64,000 bases of DNA from Locusta migratoria (lineage: Eukaryota > Arthropoda > Insecta > Orthoptera > Acrididae). This document shows positions 41,743 through 53,870 of the stretch, one piece after another (within the stretch, counting starts at the first letter, position 1; each line of letters begins with the position of its first letter). The translations under genes were made by a program, and so were the position numbers. Location: NCBI GenBank assembly GCA_026315105.1, contig CM048745.1, positions 282,515,747-282,579,746 of the forward strand. Reading direction: 5' to 3'. The notes under the pieces are model-generated. The model saw only the letters and a program-made list of their open reading frames with translations, made no database searches and was not told where the DNA came from.

Positions 41743-43314
41743 CAGGGTGACCAGAATAGGGCTCCCTGATTTCAAAATTAAATATCTCGAAAACAAAGAT
41801 CGATAGAGGAATGCAGTAAAAGATATGTTTATTGTGAAAGCTGTAAGACGTTTATACAGAAGTTTGAAATAATAGTTACAAAAGCTGCTAACAGATGGCG
41901 CTGTACTCTGTACAGGTCATATCAGCATACATAAGTGAAATAATCGTATGAAAACACTCTTTGCAAACAATCACATCACAATGTTTTCAAAATGTTCACC
42001 ATTGTCACTTCAGATGTGGCGCAAATGAAGAATAAAATTCGCCATCACATTTCGTAGTGTCTCAACCGAAATGGATTCACATGCCACAGAGATCGCCGAT
42101 TCAAACACGTCCAGCGTGGCGGGATGCTTCGGGTAGACCATGTCTTTCACTGTACCCCACAAAAAAAAGTCACAGGGTGTCAAATCCGGCGAATATCCAA
42201 TCCATGCCTGCAGCAGAAAATTTGGGATATTCCAAAGCAATGACTCGATTCCCGAAGTATTCCTCAAGAAAACGAAACACTTGTTCGGTCCGATGTGGTC
42301 GGGCTCCATCTTGCATAAACCATTCAGTACCTGGTCGATCCTCTAACGCTTTCTGTGTGGCGACAAATTGTTCCAAAATTGCAACGTATCGTGCACCAAT
42401 GACCGTTTCTCGAATGAAAAAAGGGCCAATAATGCCTCTGCTGCATACTGCAGCCCACACAGTAACTTTAGGAGAATACAGGGGTTTCGCTTTACACCAA
42501 TATGGCTTTTCGGAACCCCAAAATCGCCAGTTCTGCTTATTCACGTATCCATTCAGGTGGAAGTGTGCTTCATCTGTAAACCAGAGGCAGCCAACATCAA
42601 GTCCTTCACTATGAATCATTGTGAGCATCTGATTAGCAAAGGCAACCGTTTGTTGCACAGCTCGTACCGGTATGGCCTGGTGCGTTTGAATGGAAACATG
42701 TGTACGCCTTTCTCAGCATTTTCTGCATTTTGCTGGAACGCTTCAAACCAGCCTCAGATGCAATTCCACGGGCGGATGACATTGGATTTCGCTGAATAAT
42801 TCCAGAAACTGTGGCGATATTTTCAGGCGTAACTGCGGTTTGCTTACGGCCAACATGCCCCACTAGATCATCAGTTAAGCTGCCTGTTCGTTGAAATTTT
42901 GCGAAGAGCGTACGAATGGTTTTCGCATCGGGTCCTTTTGGAACATTAAATCGTGCTTGAAAACTTCGCCTTGTTGCCATAGGACTCTCTTCTAACCTGT
43001 GGTACTCTAGCAGCAGAGCAACGCGTTGTTCAATGGAGTACATGGTTTTAATTCTTCCTTCGGTACGCTAATCTCCTTTCACGTTTCAATAGTGGAACTG
43101 ATCGCTCTGGGCTTCGGATCACTATTTCTACTAGGCATTACGTATGGCGATTACAGCGCCATCTTTAAGCAGCTTTTGTAACTATCATTTCAAACTGCTG
43201 TATAAACTTCTTACAGCTTTCACAATAAACATACCGTTTACTGCATTCCTTTATCGATCTTTGTTTTCGAGATATTTAATTTTGAAATCAGGGAGTCCTT
43301 TTCTGGACATCCTG
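41743..43314 (-). mobile_element. Tc1/mariner-type transposon, 1572 bp, long inverted repeats
   Basis: Flanked by TA (41741-41742, 43315-43316), with terminal inverted repeats of about 160 bp sharing GAAATCAGGGAGTCC or its complement and GATGGCGCTGTA. Transposase runs on the minus strand: N-terminal HTH part at 42660-43043 (MYSIEQRVALLLEYHRLEES), core at 42170-42658 (WFTDEAHFHLNG, WFMQDGARPH), and C-terminus at 42010-42240 (SPDLTPCDFFLWGTVKDMVY). Two frame shifts separate these parts, so it is inactive but fairly recent. Confidence 0.9.
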
Positions 43315-43394
43315 TATATAGGGGAACGTGAGGCAGAATTAGTGTTGCGGAGGGAAAGTGCATTTATACAGTCCGTGCATTTACGTATCCATTA

Positions 43395-43450
43395 CGTCAC
43401 AGTGGCTTAGTGGTTACCCCAGGTTCGAAACCCGGCTGTAGCACCAATTT
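43395..43450 (+). mobile_element. tRNA-like SINE fragment
   Basis: TGGCTTAGTGGTTA (box A) and CAGGTTCGAAACCCGG (box B) in only about 50 bp, followed by ACCAATTTTAATTT. The anticodon arm is missing, so it is not a tRNA gene. Confidence 0.55.
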
Positions 43451-43857
43451 TAATTTAATGCTTGCCCTCCAATTTAATATCTTTGATATCTAAAAATTTT
43501 CTATCATGTCATTTGGCTATACCAAACTGCAGATCATCGTAATTACAAACGGTTATTTCTAGTAATAAAAGTTCTGTGCTTCTTACTCACTATAAGGGCT
43601 AACAGGGCTAGCGTTCGGCATCGAATGGTCTCAGCGTCAACAAGATGTTATTCTCCCTTTCTTACGAGAGCAATTATTTAAGTGATATTTATTGACTGGC
43701 TAGAGGGATAACAGTACTGGCCATTAAATAAATTACATTCTTATTGATCGATTCCATTCATGAAATTTGATAGCTTGAAAGATATAATTCTTCTTTTTTA
43801 ATAACCTTGGTAACTGTCTTATCAAAACATAGGTATTCCAAAACGCAGCGTAGAAGA

Positions 43858-43869
43858 CTCAGTGCATTC
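43858..43869 (+). promoter_or_regulatory. Initiator-like motif upstream of GR-3
   Basis: CTCAGTGCATTC contains the arthropod initiator core TCAGT and lies 14 bp before the GR-3 ATG. One mismatch separates it from the GR-2 copy. A very short 5' UTR would be implied. Confidence 0.3.
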
Positions 43870-43883
43870 CTCCAGTGTGCGTG

Positions 43884-44922
43884 ATGGCTCCGCTTCTACA
43901 GTACAGAGGCCGCTGTCAGGCTTGGCAGAGCCTGCGGCCGCTGGTGCTGGCTTGCGCAGTGTTCGGACTGCCCCCGTACAGGCCTCAGAGACCGCTGTTG
44001 GCGCTCTGCTCCCGCATCCACAGTCTGGCTCTATTGGCTGCAGTCCTCAGCCTGGACTTCGTGCAGCTGCGAGGGACCCTTCACGTGCTGAACAACAGCA
44101 ATGTGTGGCAGCGCTGGTCCATTCCCGGGCTATTAATGTGCACATTGTCCACCGTCAGTGCAGCTACCGCTTTCTTCATGCTAACCGACACCCACAGCAA
44201 GAGGTTCACGTCCATCATCGAAGACTTCCATGTCGTAGACTCTGTACTTGGAAGTCTAGCGCGGCGAGGACACATTAAATTAATGCTCTTCTTGACTGCT
44301 GATATATTTATCACCCTCACCGTCCTGATCATCTGCATTGCACATCTGGTCTCCAAAGGACATTACTTTCTAGTGGCTCTAGCGGTGGATAACTTCGTAA
44401 CATTTCTGGTTTTGCTCCAGTTTACGGCACTCTGTTTACTTCTTGCGCAGAGATTCAGATATCTGAACGACAGGTTGAAATCGTATTTCCATTACGAAAT
44501 ACTGGAGCACAGCTCACGAGGTGTGTTAGCTCTTATGGGGAGGCATCCCGCGTGTTCGGCCTCCATCGTGAACAAACTGCATACCAGGCAGGGAATTTCA
44601 CAGGCGTTATGTAGACAAGTTTTCCAACTTCAGGTGCTGCACGCGAAATTAAGAAAATTATCGGTATTACTGAATGCCTTGTATTCATTAATTATCACTT
44701 TGGGTGTAGTACAAAATCTTTTGATCACCATCCAGTTCCTATTTCATGTAATAGCAGTTGTTTCGAGGGGGGTCACTGACGTAGAAAAGGCACGTTACTT
44801 GTGCTACATTCTCGTATTGCTTCTTCAGATAACAGTACTAGTTACTGCTTGTCAGCTGACGTCAACGGAAGCTAGTAGAACTCACTCCATCGCTGAAGAA
44901 CTTGCTATGTGGAGTCGTGCAG
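43884..44922 (+). CDS. GR-3 exon 1 (N-terminus to TM6)
   Basis: 1039-nt exon, 346 codons plus one base. The ATG at 43884 has G at -3 and G at +4; the in-frame GTG at 43875 is disregarded. It is more diverged than GR-1 is from GR-2: the pre-TM5 motif is LLNALYSLIITL instead of LNxMYxVPI. Six hydrophobic segments are retained. The donor GTATGT fits insect consensus. Confidence 0.87.
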
Positions 44923-45317
44923 GTATGTACATAAGCATTTCGTTCCTAATTCAGCTTAAGTTATTGATAGGCTGCTACACAAGTCTATCAACTCTTCCTG
45001 GCAAGTCATTAGAAGTGTTCTGTAGCAATATTGAATCGTGTTTCCTCTGAAGCCGCCCATAAATGCGAAAGTATATCCAGTGTAGGATTTCGTGCAGAAA
45101 CTGACCTGTCGATTGTGTCCCATAAATGTTAAATGGTGTAGAAAATGAACTGCAGTCACTCACAAATATTTCTTTATTGTGGCAGATCCAGATTTTGGTC
45201 ACTGTGTGACCATTATCACTGAACCAATTTGTCACGTAGCAAGCAAGCCGTGTTAAGACCAGTTATACATATATATTCCAATCAATAATAAAATATACAT
45301 TTAACGTATGTATTTTA

Positions 45318-47260
45318 CAAGGTGCGTCTGAAAAAGTTCGACGAATGGTCTAAGGAAATATAGGAAACAAGAGTTACAAGCAAAATACCATTACTGCTCT
45401 TCAAAGAAATCGCCATTGACTACAATACACTTCTGGCATTGGTTGTACAGCTGTTGAAAACTGTCAGCAAACGCTTCTTGTACAATCGTTCTAAGTCACT
45501 GGGGTCAAGCGTTGCTGGATCACTGCAACCTTTGCTGATTAGATTAGTTGTTCGTTCCATAGATCCGTGTTGAGAAAATCCTCATTAAACACGTCAATTT
45601 TTTTCTTGTTTTTTATTTTTTTATTTTACAAGCTGATAATATAATGGAGTACAGGAGTAGAGGGAGTTGGCCACTAGATAGTCTCTTAAGCTCCTCTTAA
45701 ACTGATCTTTATTTGTAGCTCAATTTTTATGGTTGTTGGTAACTTATTGAAAATATTTGTTTCTGAGTAGTGGACTCCTCTTTGAACTAAAGTAAGTGCT
45801 TTTATGTCCTTGTGTAGATCATTTATTTCGTAAAATTGTAGGTAAGAACAGAGCTGTTTGTTGGGAAAAGGGATATATTATTTATGGCAAATTTCATTAA
45901 GCAATAAATAGACTGAGAGGCAACAGTTAATATACCCAGTTGTTTGAAGAGGCTTCTGCAGGATGTCCGTGAATTTACAACACAAATAATACGTATTACA
46001 CGCTTTTGGACCATCAAATTTTATGCTTGACTTGAAGAGTTGGCCCAAAATATTATATCATTTGACATTATGGAATGAAAGTAAGCAAAGTATGCAAGCT
46101 TTTTTATTTTTATGTCTCCTATGTCTGACACCACTCATATTGCAAATACAGATTTGTTAAGTCGTTTCTGCAGTTCTGCGGTGTGCACCTCCCAACTGAA
46201 TTTATTATCAAGCTATAATCAAAGGAATTTAATACTGTCAAGCTCTTCTATATGCTCTTCTTCATACTTTATGCATATACTGGATGGGAATCTCTTACAT
46301 GTTCTCAAATGCATGTAGTGAGTCTTTTCAAAGTTTAATGTGAATGAGTTGGCTTTAAACAATTTATTAATGTTAATGAAAATATCATCAGCAGACCTTT
46401 CTAGAACTATGCTCGACATGATAATTATTGCAATACTTCTATCATCTGCAAACAAAACGAACTCTGCTTCTGACAGCGTGACTGATGAGACGTCATTCAT
46501 GTACACAAGAAAAAGCAGTGTCCCTAAGATGGATCCTTGTGGAACACCACATGTAATTTTTTTCCCAATCTGATGATGACTGTTGGCTTCATTCACTAGT
46601 CCCTTGCACTGATACCCTTTGTTTCCTGTAAGCAAGATACGACTTGAACCATTTTGCAGTAATTCCCGTAACACCATATTATTCTAATTTACTTAAAAGG
46701 ATGTTATGGTCTACAAATCAAATGCCTTTGATATCTGGCAGAAAATATCTGCTGCTTGTAAGTTATTATCTAATGAATTAAGTACAGTCTCAAATAGCCT
46801 TCTTGATATTGGAACTTTTCAGAAATCCAAACTGTGTTCTAGACAATATGTCATTTGAGGTTAGGTGGTTGAGAAGCTACTTGTACATTACCATTTCTAG
46901 AATTTTTGAGAATGCCAGTAAAAATCTTCAACTCGTCTCTTATCATTCACAAAGACAGCCACAGGTCATCTGCAAGCATCCATCACACTCGTTCGATGTT
47001 GTCTAGACGGTCAACACAAACGTGGCTCATTCTCAACACCTTTCTTCTTATAAGTAATTTAAATCACTCGAGCACACACTTTCTACTAACTGCTTCAATA
47101 CCATACACTTGCATTAATATCACACGGGTCTCCATCGACGTCTGGCCTATTCTGAGTATGGTAAAGGGAATGTTCTTAAGGAAAAGCAGTACTTTTTCCA
47201 ATATGAAATTTATCTTGTACAAAGTCAGTGGTAAATTTGTGATATTGTTTACTCTTTTAC
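45318..47260 (-). pseudogene. Mariner-type transposon relic, split by a LINE
   Basis: 45318-45535 and 46905-47260 together match the unbroken relic at 52490-53205 (CATCACACTCGTTCGATGTT against CATCGCACTCGTTCGATGTT). The minus strand would encode an N-terminal transposase part with many stops. Confidence 0.55.
45536..46904 (-). mobile_element. CR1/Jockey-like LINE fragment, minus strand
   Basis: The minus frame 46219-46677 codes CGVPQGSILGTLLFLVYMND and EAEFVLFADD, reverse transcriptase motifs 4 and 5. 45823-46017 codes the C-terminal MVQKRVIRIICV and LFKQLGILTVASQSIYCL. The 3' end carries TAATCTAATC. 5' truncated with stops. Confidence 0.8.
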
Positions 47261-47424
47261 GCTCATGTTACTATCTGTGTATGCATTGAAGTTTGTTAGT
47301 TTAAGGCGTCAATCGCTTTGCATGCAATATTTGTTTCTTTATTCATTTTGTAAAATAATACATAATTTGAAGTGCACAGTCGCTTAAGTACTGGCGAATC
47401 TCATTACATCCTTCAAAGGTATCT

Positions 47425-47470
47425 ACATCTAAATGGGATACTCTGCAAATCACATTTAACCACTGTCAAG
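47425..47470 (-). mobile_element. LINE 3'-end fragment
   Basis: Complement of the 3' end seen at 51515-51550 (TGATTTGCAGAGTATCCCA, ending in a TAGATGTA motif). Confidence 0.5.
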
Positions 47471-49297
47471 GGACAGCTTTTATTAGAGAAAGCCTAAGTA
47501 TGTTGAAAGAATTTTTTTTAATCGGGTAATTCAACGTGAAATGGGGGCACAGAGGAACTGCAGTGTTTCGCAAGTGATGTAGGCTCAAGTCTTCCCTTTA
47601 CAGTTACGGCTTTCATTTTATGCTTATTAATTGAGATTTTGCATTACCTTCATGCTAATGATTATTTTGTCGGGAAATATTTAAATTTTGGGTACATTTC
47701 TTCGTGTGATATCGTACTTAGTCTCTGGCGGAATCGGTCGCATACAATAGATAGTTACAGTAAATGAGCCCCGATGCTCTTGCAGTTGGTTGTAATGGAT
47801 TCTATATTAAGTGTGCTTTCGTTTCAGATTACTTTAAAGGTGGAATTTTCAATATTTTCATTCGTTTTCTTTGTGTGATAGTTTGGCCAGCCACGTGGTT
47901 AGTAGTACCATTATGTGATTTCGTGGTTGGCTGTGCCTATGCCCAACAGTTATATTTAAGTGTTTTACTTTAATGTTGCCACATGTGTAATATTTTTCTG
48001 AATATGCAAAACAACTCTGAGATACATTTCTTAATGTGATGCTGATGGATCACTGTGCACTCATATTGGGTAAGAGTTAATTCATGTTCGATGACCGTTT
48101 AATGTTTTTGCGCGTAATGAAGCAGCTCACGCAACATGGTTTGTTTTTCATTATCAGAGTGTTGCACCTAGCAAAAGTGGGCGTAATTTCTTTAATGTTG
48201 TCCGTTGGTCGTACCGTTCTGTCCAAATACACGACTTGTGGCACTAGTTTGTGCTCAACATGCATTTAATTTGTTAATCGTACGCCACTAGGCAATTGCA
48301 TGTGCATATAATAGTTATGACAGTGTTGTTGTGTGCATTTCCTTCCGTCCCGTCCCCCTTGTGTGACAATGAATACAATTAGCTACAAATGATCTTGTTA
48401 ATAGTAGACCTGTAAATTGTGAACAACGAAAGTTGGCATAGTTTTATTTAAAAAATCCGATTTGTTCACTATTTTTTCTTTAAGAATCAAAAAGGGTATT
48501 CAAACCAACATTTATAAATGATGTGCTCAATAACGATGTTTCTTTGTTGAATGAAATTGCTAGAGAAATAGAATAAATCCCATATTTAAATCAACATCAT
48601 GTACTTGTGCCTTAATAGTAATTCAACCCCTCTTGCTTCCCCTTTTTTGGGTGGGATTATAGTGTGGAATAGAATTCGTATAACTTATCCTGGGTTATGA
48701 AACTGGACGCATCCTTTCTTGCAAAGCATGTATACTGGTTTCACATTACTCTTCAGATGCATTATCCGTTGCCAGCCATTATTAGTTGATTGTGTTTAAT
48801 ATATTCAATTTATTTTCAACCGTGTCAATTTGTTTTGGAACCACTATAATTGTTTCTGCAAGATAAAGCCTACCAAAATATCAAGCCCATTCCACAATAC
48901 TTGTTCTTCTCTAACTAGTGAGAGCCAGCTGGAATATAACCAGCGCTTGGGTAGATGGCCCAGTGGCAGAATTAAAATACGAGTATGTCACAACAACTTT
49001 AGTATAACTTTCTTTGTGTTTCACAAAGGGATTATGACATAAACTGCACAGTTTTATTCATTGTGCATTGGTGAACTACCAAGCATTATATCCATTACTC
49101 TTAGCCACATCTGTAGAAATTTCCATTAATATCTAAAATGAGCACATAGATGGCTTTATCACTATAACCCCTATTTCGTAATTATTTAATGAGTTAACCA
49201 AATTATTTCAATTGTTAAGTGCTAAATTTAATGTATTTTATTAATGACTGTCTCTTATTTCCAGACTTTCTTGATGTCTATGATATACATAATATTA

Positions 49298-49347
<50 letters not shown>

Positions 49348-49984
49348 AAATCAGGATTATCCATTTGTTATATGGACTAAAGATGTTCTAAAATAACCAG
49401 CTTCACCTTGACAATGCCTTTTATATTTTCAGTATACTATTTTCTCTTTACTATTCATTTGCAAGTTATTGTGGTGGCACGATGAATTTACTTTGTGAAA
49501 ACAAGGAGTGAATACATTACTGTCGTAATCATCATCTTTATCATGTGCACTTTCGTTTAAATATTTTCCTTGTAGTAGAATACATTTCCATAAATGTTCA
49601 GTATAGGTGTACATCACAATTTATTTACGAGGTTTAAGCTACAGTTCCCATAGTAGTGATTCCAAAGAAGAATGAAGTTATCAAATCATAGCGAATAATG
49701 GATTTGTTGACAATAACTACAGAGCTCGAAAATAAATTTTTAATGAACTTCTACTATTGTAACTTCTCTCACTAACAGGGGGCACCTGGTTTCAAAACAT
49801 GGGAGGGGGCGAGTGGGATTGATGTGGGGATACTACGAATTTACTTCTCCTTAATGAAGAGTAAATACATTGCTGTCTTGAAAACATCAGTTTGCACAGT
49901 CAGCACAGTGACTGTTGTGTACTTTTGTTTAGCTGTTCTACCTGAATCAGCACATGCTTCAATAAATGTTCAACAATACCCTCA
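47471..49984. other. GR-3 intron DNA without identified gene
   Basis: AT-rich; small open frames (47764-47973, 48084-48269) lack domains. A T tract fills 49300-49346. Confidence 0.45.
49300..49346. repeat. Poly(T) tract, about 47 bp
   Basis: Uninterrupted T run; may be an old poly(A) tail in antisense. Confidence 0.9.
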
Positions 49985-51560
49985 CTATGTGATAGTAATG
50001 GCGATAGTAATGCCGATGATAGCGCTACTAAAGCAGAGTTACTAAACATAGCTTTTAGAAACTCATTCACCAAAGAAGACGAAACCAATATTCCAGATTT
50101 CGAATTACAAACAGAGGCCAGAATGAGTAACGTAGAAGTAGATATCATTGGAGCAGTGAAACAACTAAAATCACTTAACAAGAACAAGTCTTCTGGTCCG
50201 TACTGTCTATCCATTAGATTTCTATCTGATTATGAGGAAGCGATAGCTTCTTACGTAACAGCCATATACAACAGCTCGCTCAAAGAAGGATTTTTACCAA
50301 AAGATTTGAAAGTTGCACAGGTCACACCTATATTCAATAAAGGCAGTAGAAGTAACCCGCTAAACTACAGTCCTATTTCCTTGACGTCAATTTGCAGCAG
50401 GGTTTTGGAACATATCCTATATTCAAATATTATGAATTATGTAGAGCAGAATGATCTGTTGACCCAAGTTCAACACGGATTTAGAAAATATCGTTTATGC
50501 AAAACACAACTAGCTCTTTACTCACACGCAGTGATGAGTGCTATTGACAAGGATTCGTAAATTGATCCCGTATTTCCTGATTTCCAGAAGGCTTTTGACA
50601 CCATACCTCACAAACGGCTTTTAATGAAATTGCGTGGTTATGGTATATCGCCCCAAATTTGCGACTGGATTGGTGATTTCCAGTCACAGTTTGTAGTAAT
50701 CAATGGTAAAGCATAAACTAAAAGAGAGGTGATATCCGGCGTTCCTCTGCTATTCCATATTAACATAAACGATTTGGGAGAAAATCTAAGTAGCTCTCTT
50801 AAGTTGTTTGCAGATGACGCCGTCATTTACCGTCTAGTAAAATCATCTGAAGATCAAAACCAACTGCAGAACGATCTGAATAAGATTTCACTATGATGTG
50901 AAAATTGGCAATTGACTCTAAATAATGAAGAGTACGAAAAGACATCCGTTAAACTTTGTTTACAAGATATATCAATCAAAAGTGAAGGCGGTAAACTCTA
51001 CAAAATACCTAGGAATTACTATTACTTCAGACTTAAACTGGAAAGAACACGTAGATAATATTGTGGGAAAAGCGAACCAAAGCTAAAAGATTCAACAAAA
51101 CTACTAAAGAGGCTGCATACACTACGCTTGCCCAGTGCGGGATCCTTATCAGGTGGGTTTGATGGAGGACATCGAAAGAGTCCAAAGAAGAGCAGCTCGT
51201 TTCATATTGTAACGATACAGGGGAGACAGCATTACGGAAATGATACAGGATCTGGGATGGGAATCATTACAACAACGGCGCTTATCGCTGCGACGTGGGC
51301 TACTTACGAAACTCCAATCGCCAACATTCTCCGCCGAATGCGAAAATATATTGTTGACTCCCATTTACATAAGTAGAAAAGATCATGAGAATAAAATACG
51401 AGAAATCAGAGCTCGAACGGAGAGATTCAGGTCTTCTTTGTTCCTGCGCGCTTTTCGAGATTGGAATGGGAAATAAATAGTATAAAGGTGGTTCGATGAA
51501 CCCTCTTCCAGGCACTTAAATGTGATTTGCAGAGTATCCCACGTAGATGTAGATGTATAA
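49985..51560 (+). pseudogene. CR1/Jockey-like LINE, reverse transcriptase to 3' end
   Basis: In order it codes LNKNKSSGPYCLSIRFL, GFLPKDLKVAQVTPIFNKGS, a QHGFRK block, FQKAFDTIPHKRLLMKLRGY, ISGVPLLFHININDLG and LKLFADDAVIYRL (FADD catalytic motif), then an RRAARF block and LFLRAFRDWNGK. It ends GTAGATGTAGATGTA. Several stops and one frameshift; PQGS is lost from motif 4. Inactive. Confidence 0.88.
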
Positions 51561-52489
51561 CAACTAGGGCCACCAACTCTCCCGTATGATTCAAGTTCTC
51601 TTGTATTTTAGAACACTTTATTTTTTTATTTATCCCGTCTCCCTTATTGTCCGCAAGTTTCTCCCATATATTTCGTCAGTGATCACGGTTGTAACTATCT
51701 GTGGCTGAAATTCTCTCATCGAAATATCTCGAAAACTTTTGTCATAGGAATCAATACTGATACCGATTACTGTTCGTGCTTCTACACCATTTGGAAAACT
51801 TGGTACTGTAAAGGAAATGTTTGTTTCTTGGGCAATATTACCAAATCAAGGATGCGCTTGGGAGTTAACGTTTAGCTGTTAATGTTTTTATACCGTAACC
51901 GTCCACGGAATTAATGTCTCCCTAAAGCGGATTATGGAGATGTTCATATTTAAACAGAAGGGTTTCATTAGTTATTTCTCAATCGACTGACATGACTATA
52001 TTTCGCAAAGCTTGGAAAGATCCAGTGCTGAATGATTGCTTACGTTGTCGGCAAGCAGAAACAGATGCCTAACATTTCGATTTTGTGCTATGTTTTTAGT
52101 TTCTCGGTAATAACTACTGTGCAGTGTTCGTGTGTACTTTCATTTGCATTTAAAGTGAATCGGATTTCATGATGTACTCTCGTAGTGAAAATTAAGATTA
52201 AAGACCGTTGTTTCGGTGCTACCACTGAAAAGTTATCGAATGCCTGGTGTCCATTCATGGAAAAATGCGTCACGTATCTTTTTATTAATTTCTACCATTT
52301 CTTCAATAATTATATAAAAATATTGATATGTTAAATGCATATGGGTTTTGGCATATTGATCTTGAACTTACTCAACAAACGAGTCTTATTAATGCCATTG
52401 AATTTTTGGAAACTTTCTATCAGCTTGCAGAGCTACTCCAAAATATGACACATGCATAAAAGTAAGCAAAGTATGTATCATATGTGAAA
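51561..52489. other. GR-3 intron DNA, nothing identified
   Basis: No domain, TSD or inverted repeat noticed. Confidence 0.4.
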
Positions 52490-53205
52490 ATTTTTGTGAA
52501 TGGTCTGAGGAAATAAAGGAAACAAGAGTTACAAACAAAATACCTTTACTGGCCTTCAAAGTAACAGCTATTGGCTACAATAACGTGACGTTAGTTGGAG
52601 AGCTCTTGGAAACTGTCAGCAAACACTTTTTGTGGAATCGCGCGATGCGCTGAGGTCACACATTGTTGGATCTCCACAACTATTGCTAATCTTCATCTCG
52701 TCTGCTAGCGTTACCACAGACAGCCGCCAATCATTAGCAAGCATTCATCGCACTCGTTCGATGTTGTCTGGGACTGTGATTGTGGCTAATCGACATGATC
52801 GTGGTCGTTCTCGACACATTCCTTTCCATCTATAATGCGTTTGAACCACTCAAACACACACTTTTTTACTCCCTTCTATAACAACATACACTTGCACTGA
52901 CGTCCCGTGGATCTCCATCGCCATTTTACCTAACTAGAGAAAAAAATAAAAATAAAAAATAAAATAAAATAAAAGAACCTTGATGTTAATGCTTTGCTTC
53001 ATTTTGAGCTCCTTATTGCATTGACACTGATTCTCACTCTGACCCTGTTAGCTGGGTCGCAGCATGTACCACCGCTTCATGTCAGTGCTTTGCAAGATAG
53101 GGGGCGCTTGTTGACACGTAGTTCAATGTATATGCACAGGCACCTCATCCTCACCAGTGTCGTTTGTAAAATATGGGACCACTGACCAAACTTTTCGGAC
53201 TCACC
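52490..53205 (-). pseudogene. Mariner-type transposon relic
   Basis: Minus-strand reading gives DNIERVR and LANDWRLSVVTLADEMKIS, like the N-terminal HTH of mariner transposases (TxxNIxxVRxxLxxDRRLSVxxLAxE). Ends TGGTGAGGATGAGGTG and a TTTTCGGACTCAC right edge. Internally deleted. Confidence 0.6.
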
Positions 53206-53870
53206 TGGCATATATTTACATCCCCACTGTCATCCATTTCCAAGGAAATACGTATTGCTGTGCAGTTTACATTTACTGTGACCAAATATCCCTTTCTCTC
53301 TCTTTATGAGCATTTGAGCAGTGTCAGATTTTGGTGATCCCCCTTAACTGTGCTGCAGTAAATAAGTAAACAAAACGAGGGAAAAACATTTAAGTATTAC
53401 AATAGTAACAATTATGAAAATTAACAGTAGAATGTTTAGTTCCACTGACTCACAGGTTGCATCTTCCACGATATGAATCTCTGAGATCCTATATGACCAT
53501 TGTAGTGTTAAACTCAAGATCAAAAGTTGGTCGCATATTATTTTTGTATTTATTCCAAGTACAGCACTGAGATATGTCTGACTGCTCTTGGTGTTCCAGT
53601 CTGGATTAGTAACAGTAACAGTAACTATAGTCGGGATCACGTACGAAGGCGGCCCAGTTTTCAGCCCTTCTGTGTATCCCCTTCCATTAACGCTCTGGCT
53701 GCCAATAATATTCATTTTTAGACGCGTGACTGGCCGTTAGTAACGCAATGTTTCTCCCGCAGGCTCCACTGTTGGCGCTCGGCCTTACCTCTTCCCTTCC
53801 ACAGTGCCCCTATCACTCCGCCTCCGTGCACGGAAGCGCCTTCCTACATGACGGTACTTATAGTAACAAC
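53206..53870. other. GR-3 intron DNA, nothing identified
   Basis: No gene or element recognised up to the TSD of the hAT at 53871. Confidence 0.4.

Noticed and set aside
45001..45050. GR-3 ending at 45050 as a single-exon gene
   Set aside because: That end would lack TM7 and the TYhhhhhQF signature; the GTATGT donor at 44923 in the same phase as the paralogues explains it better.
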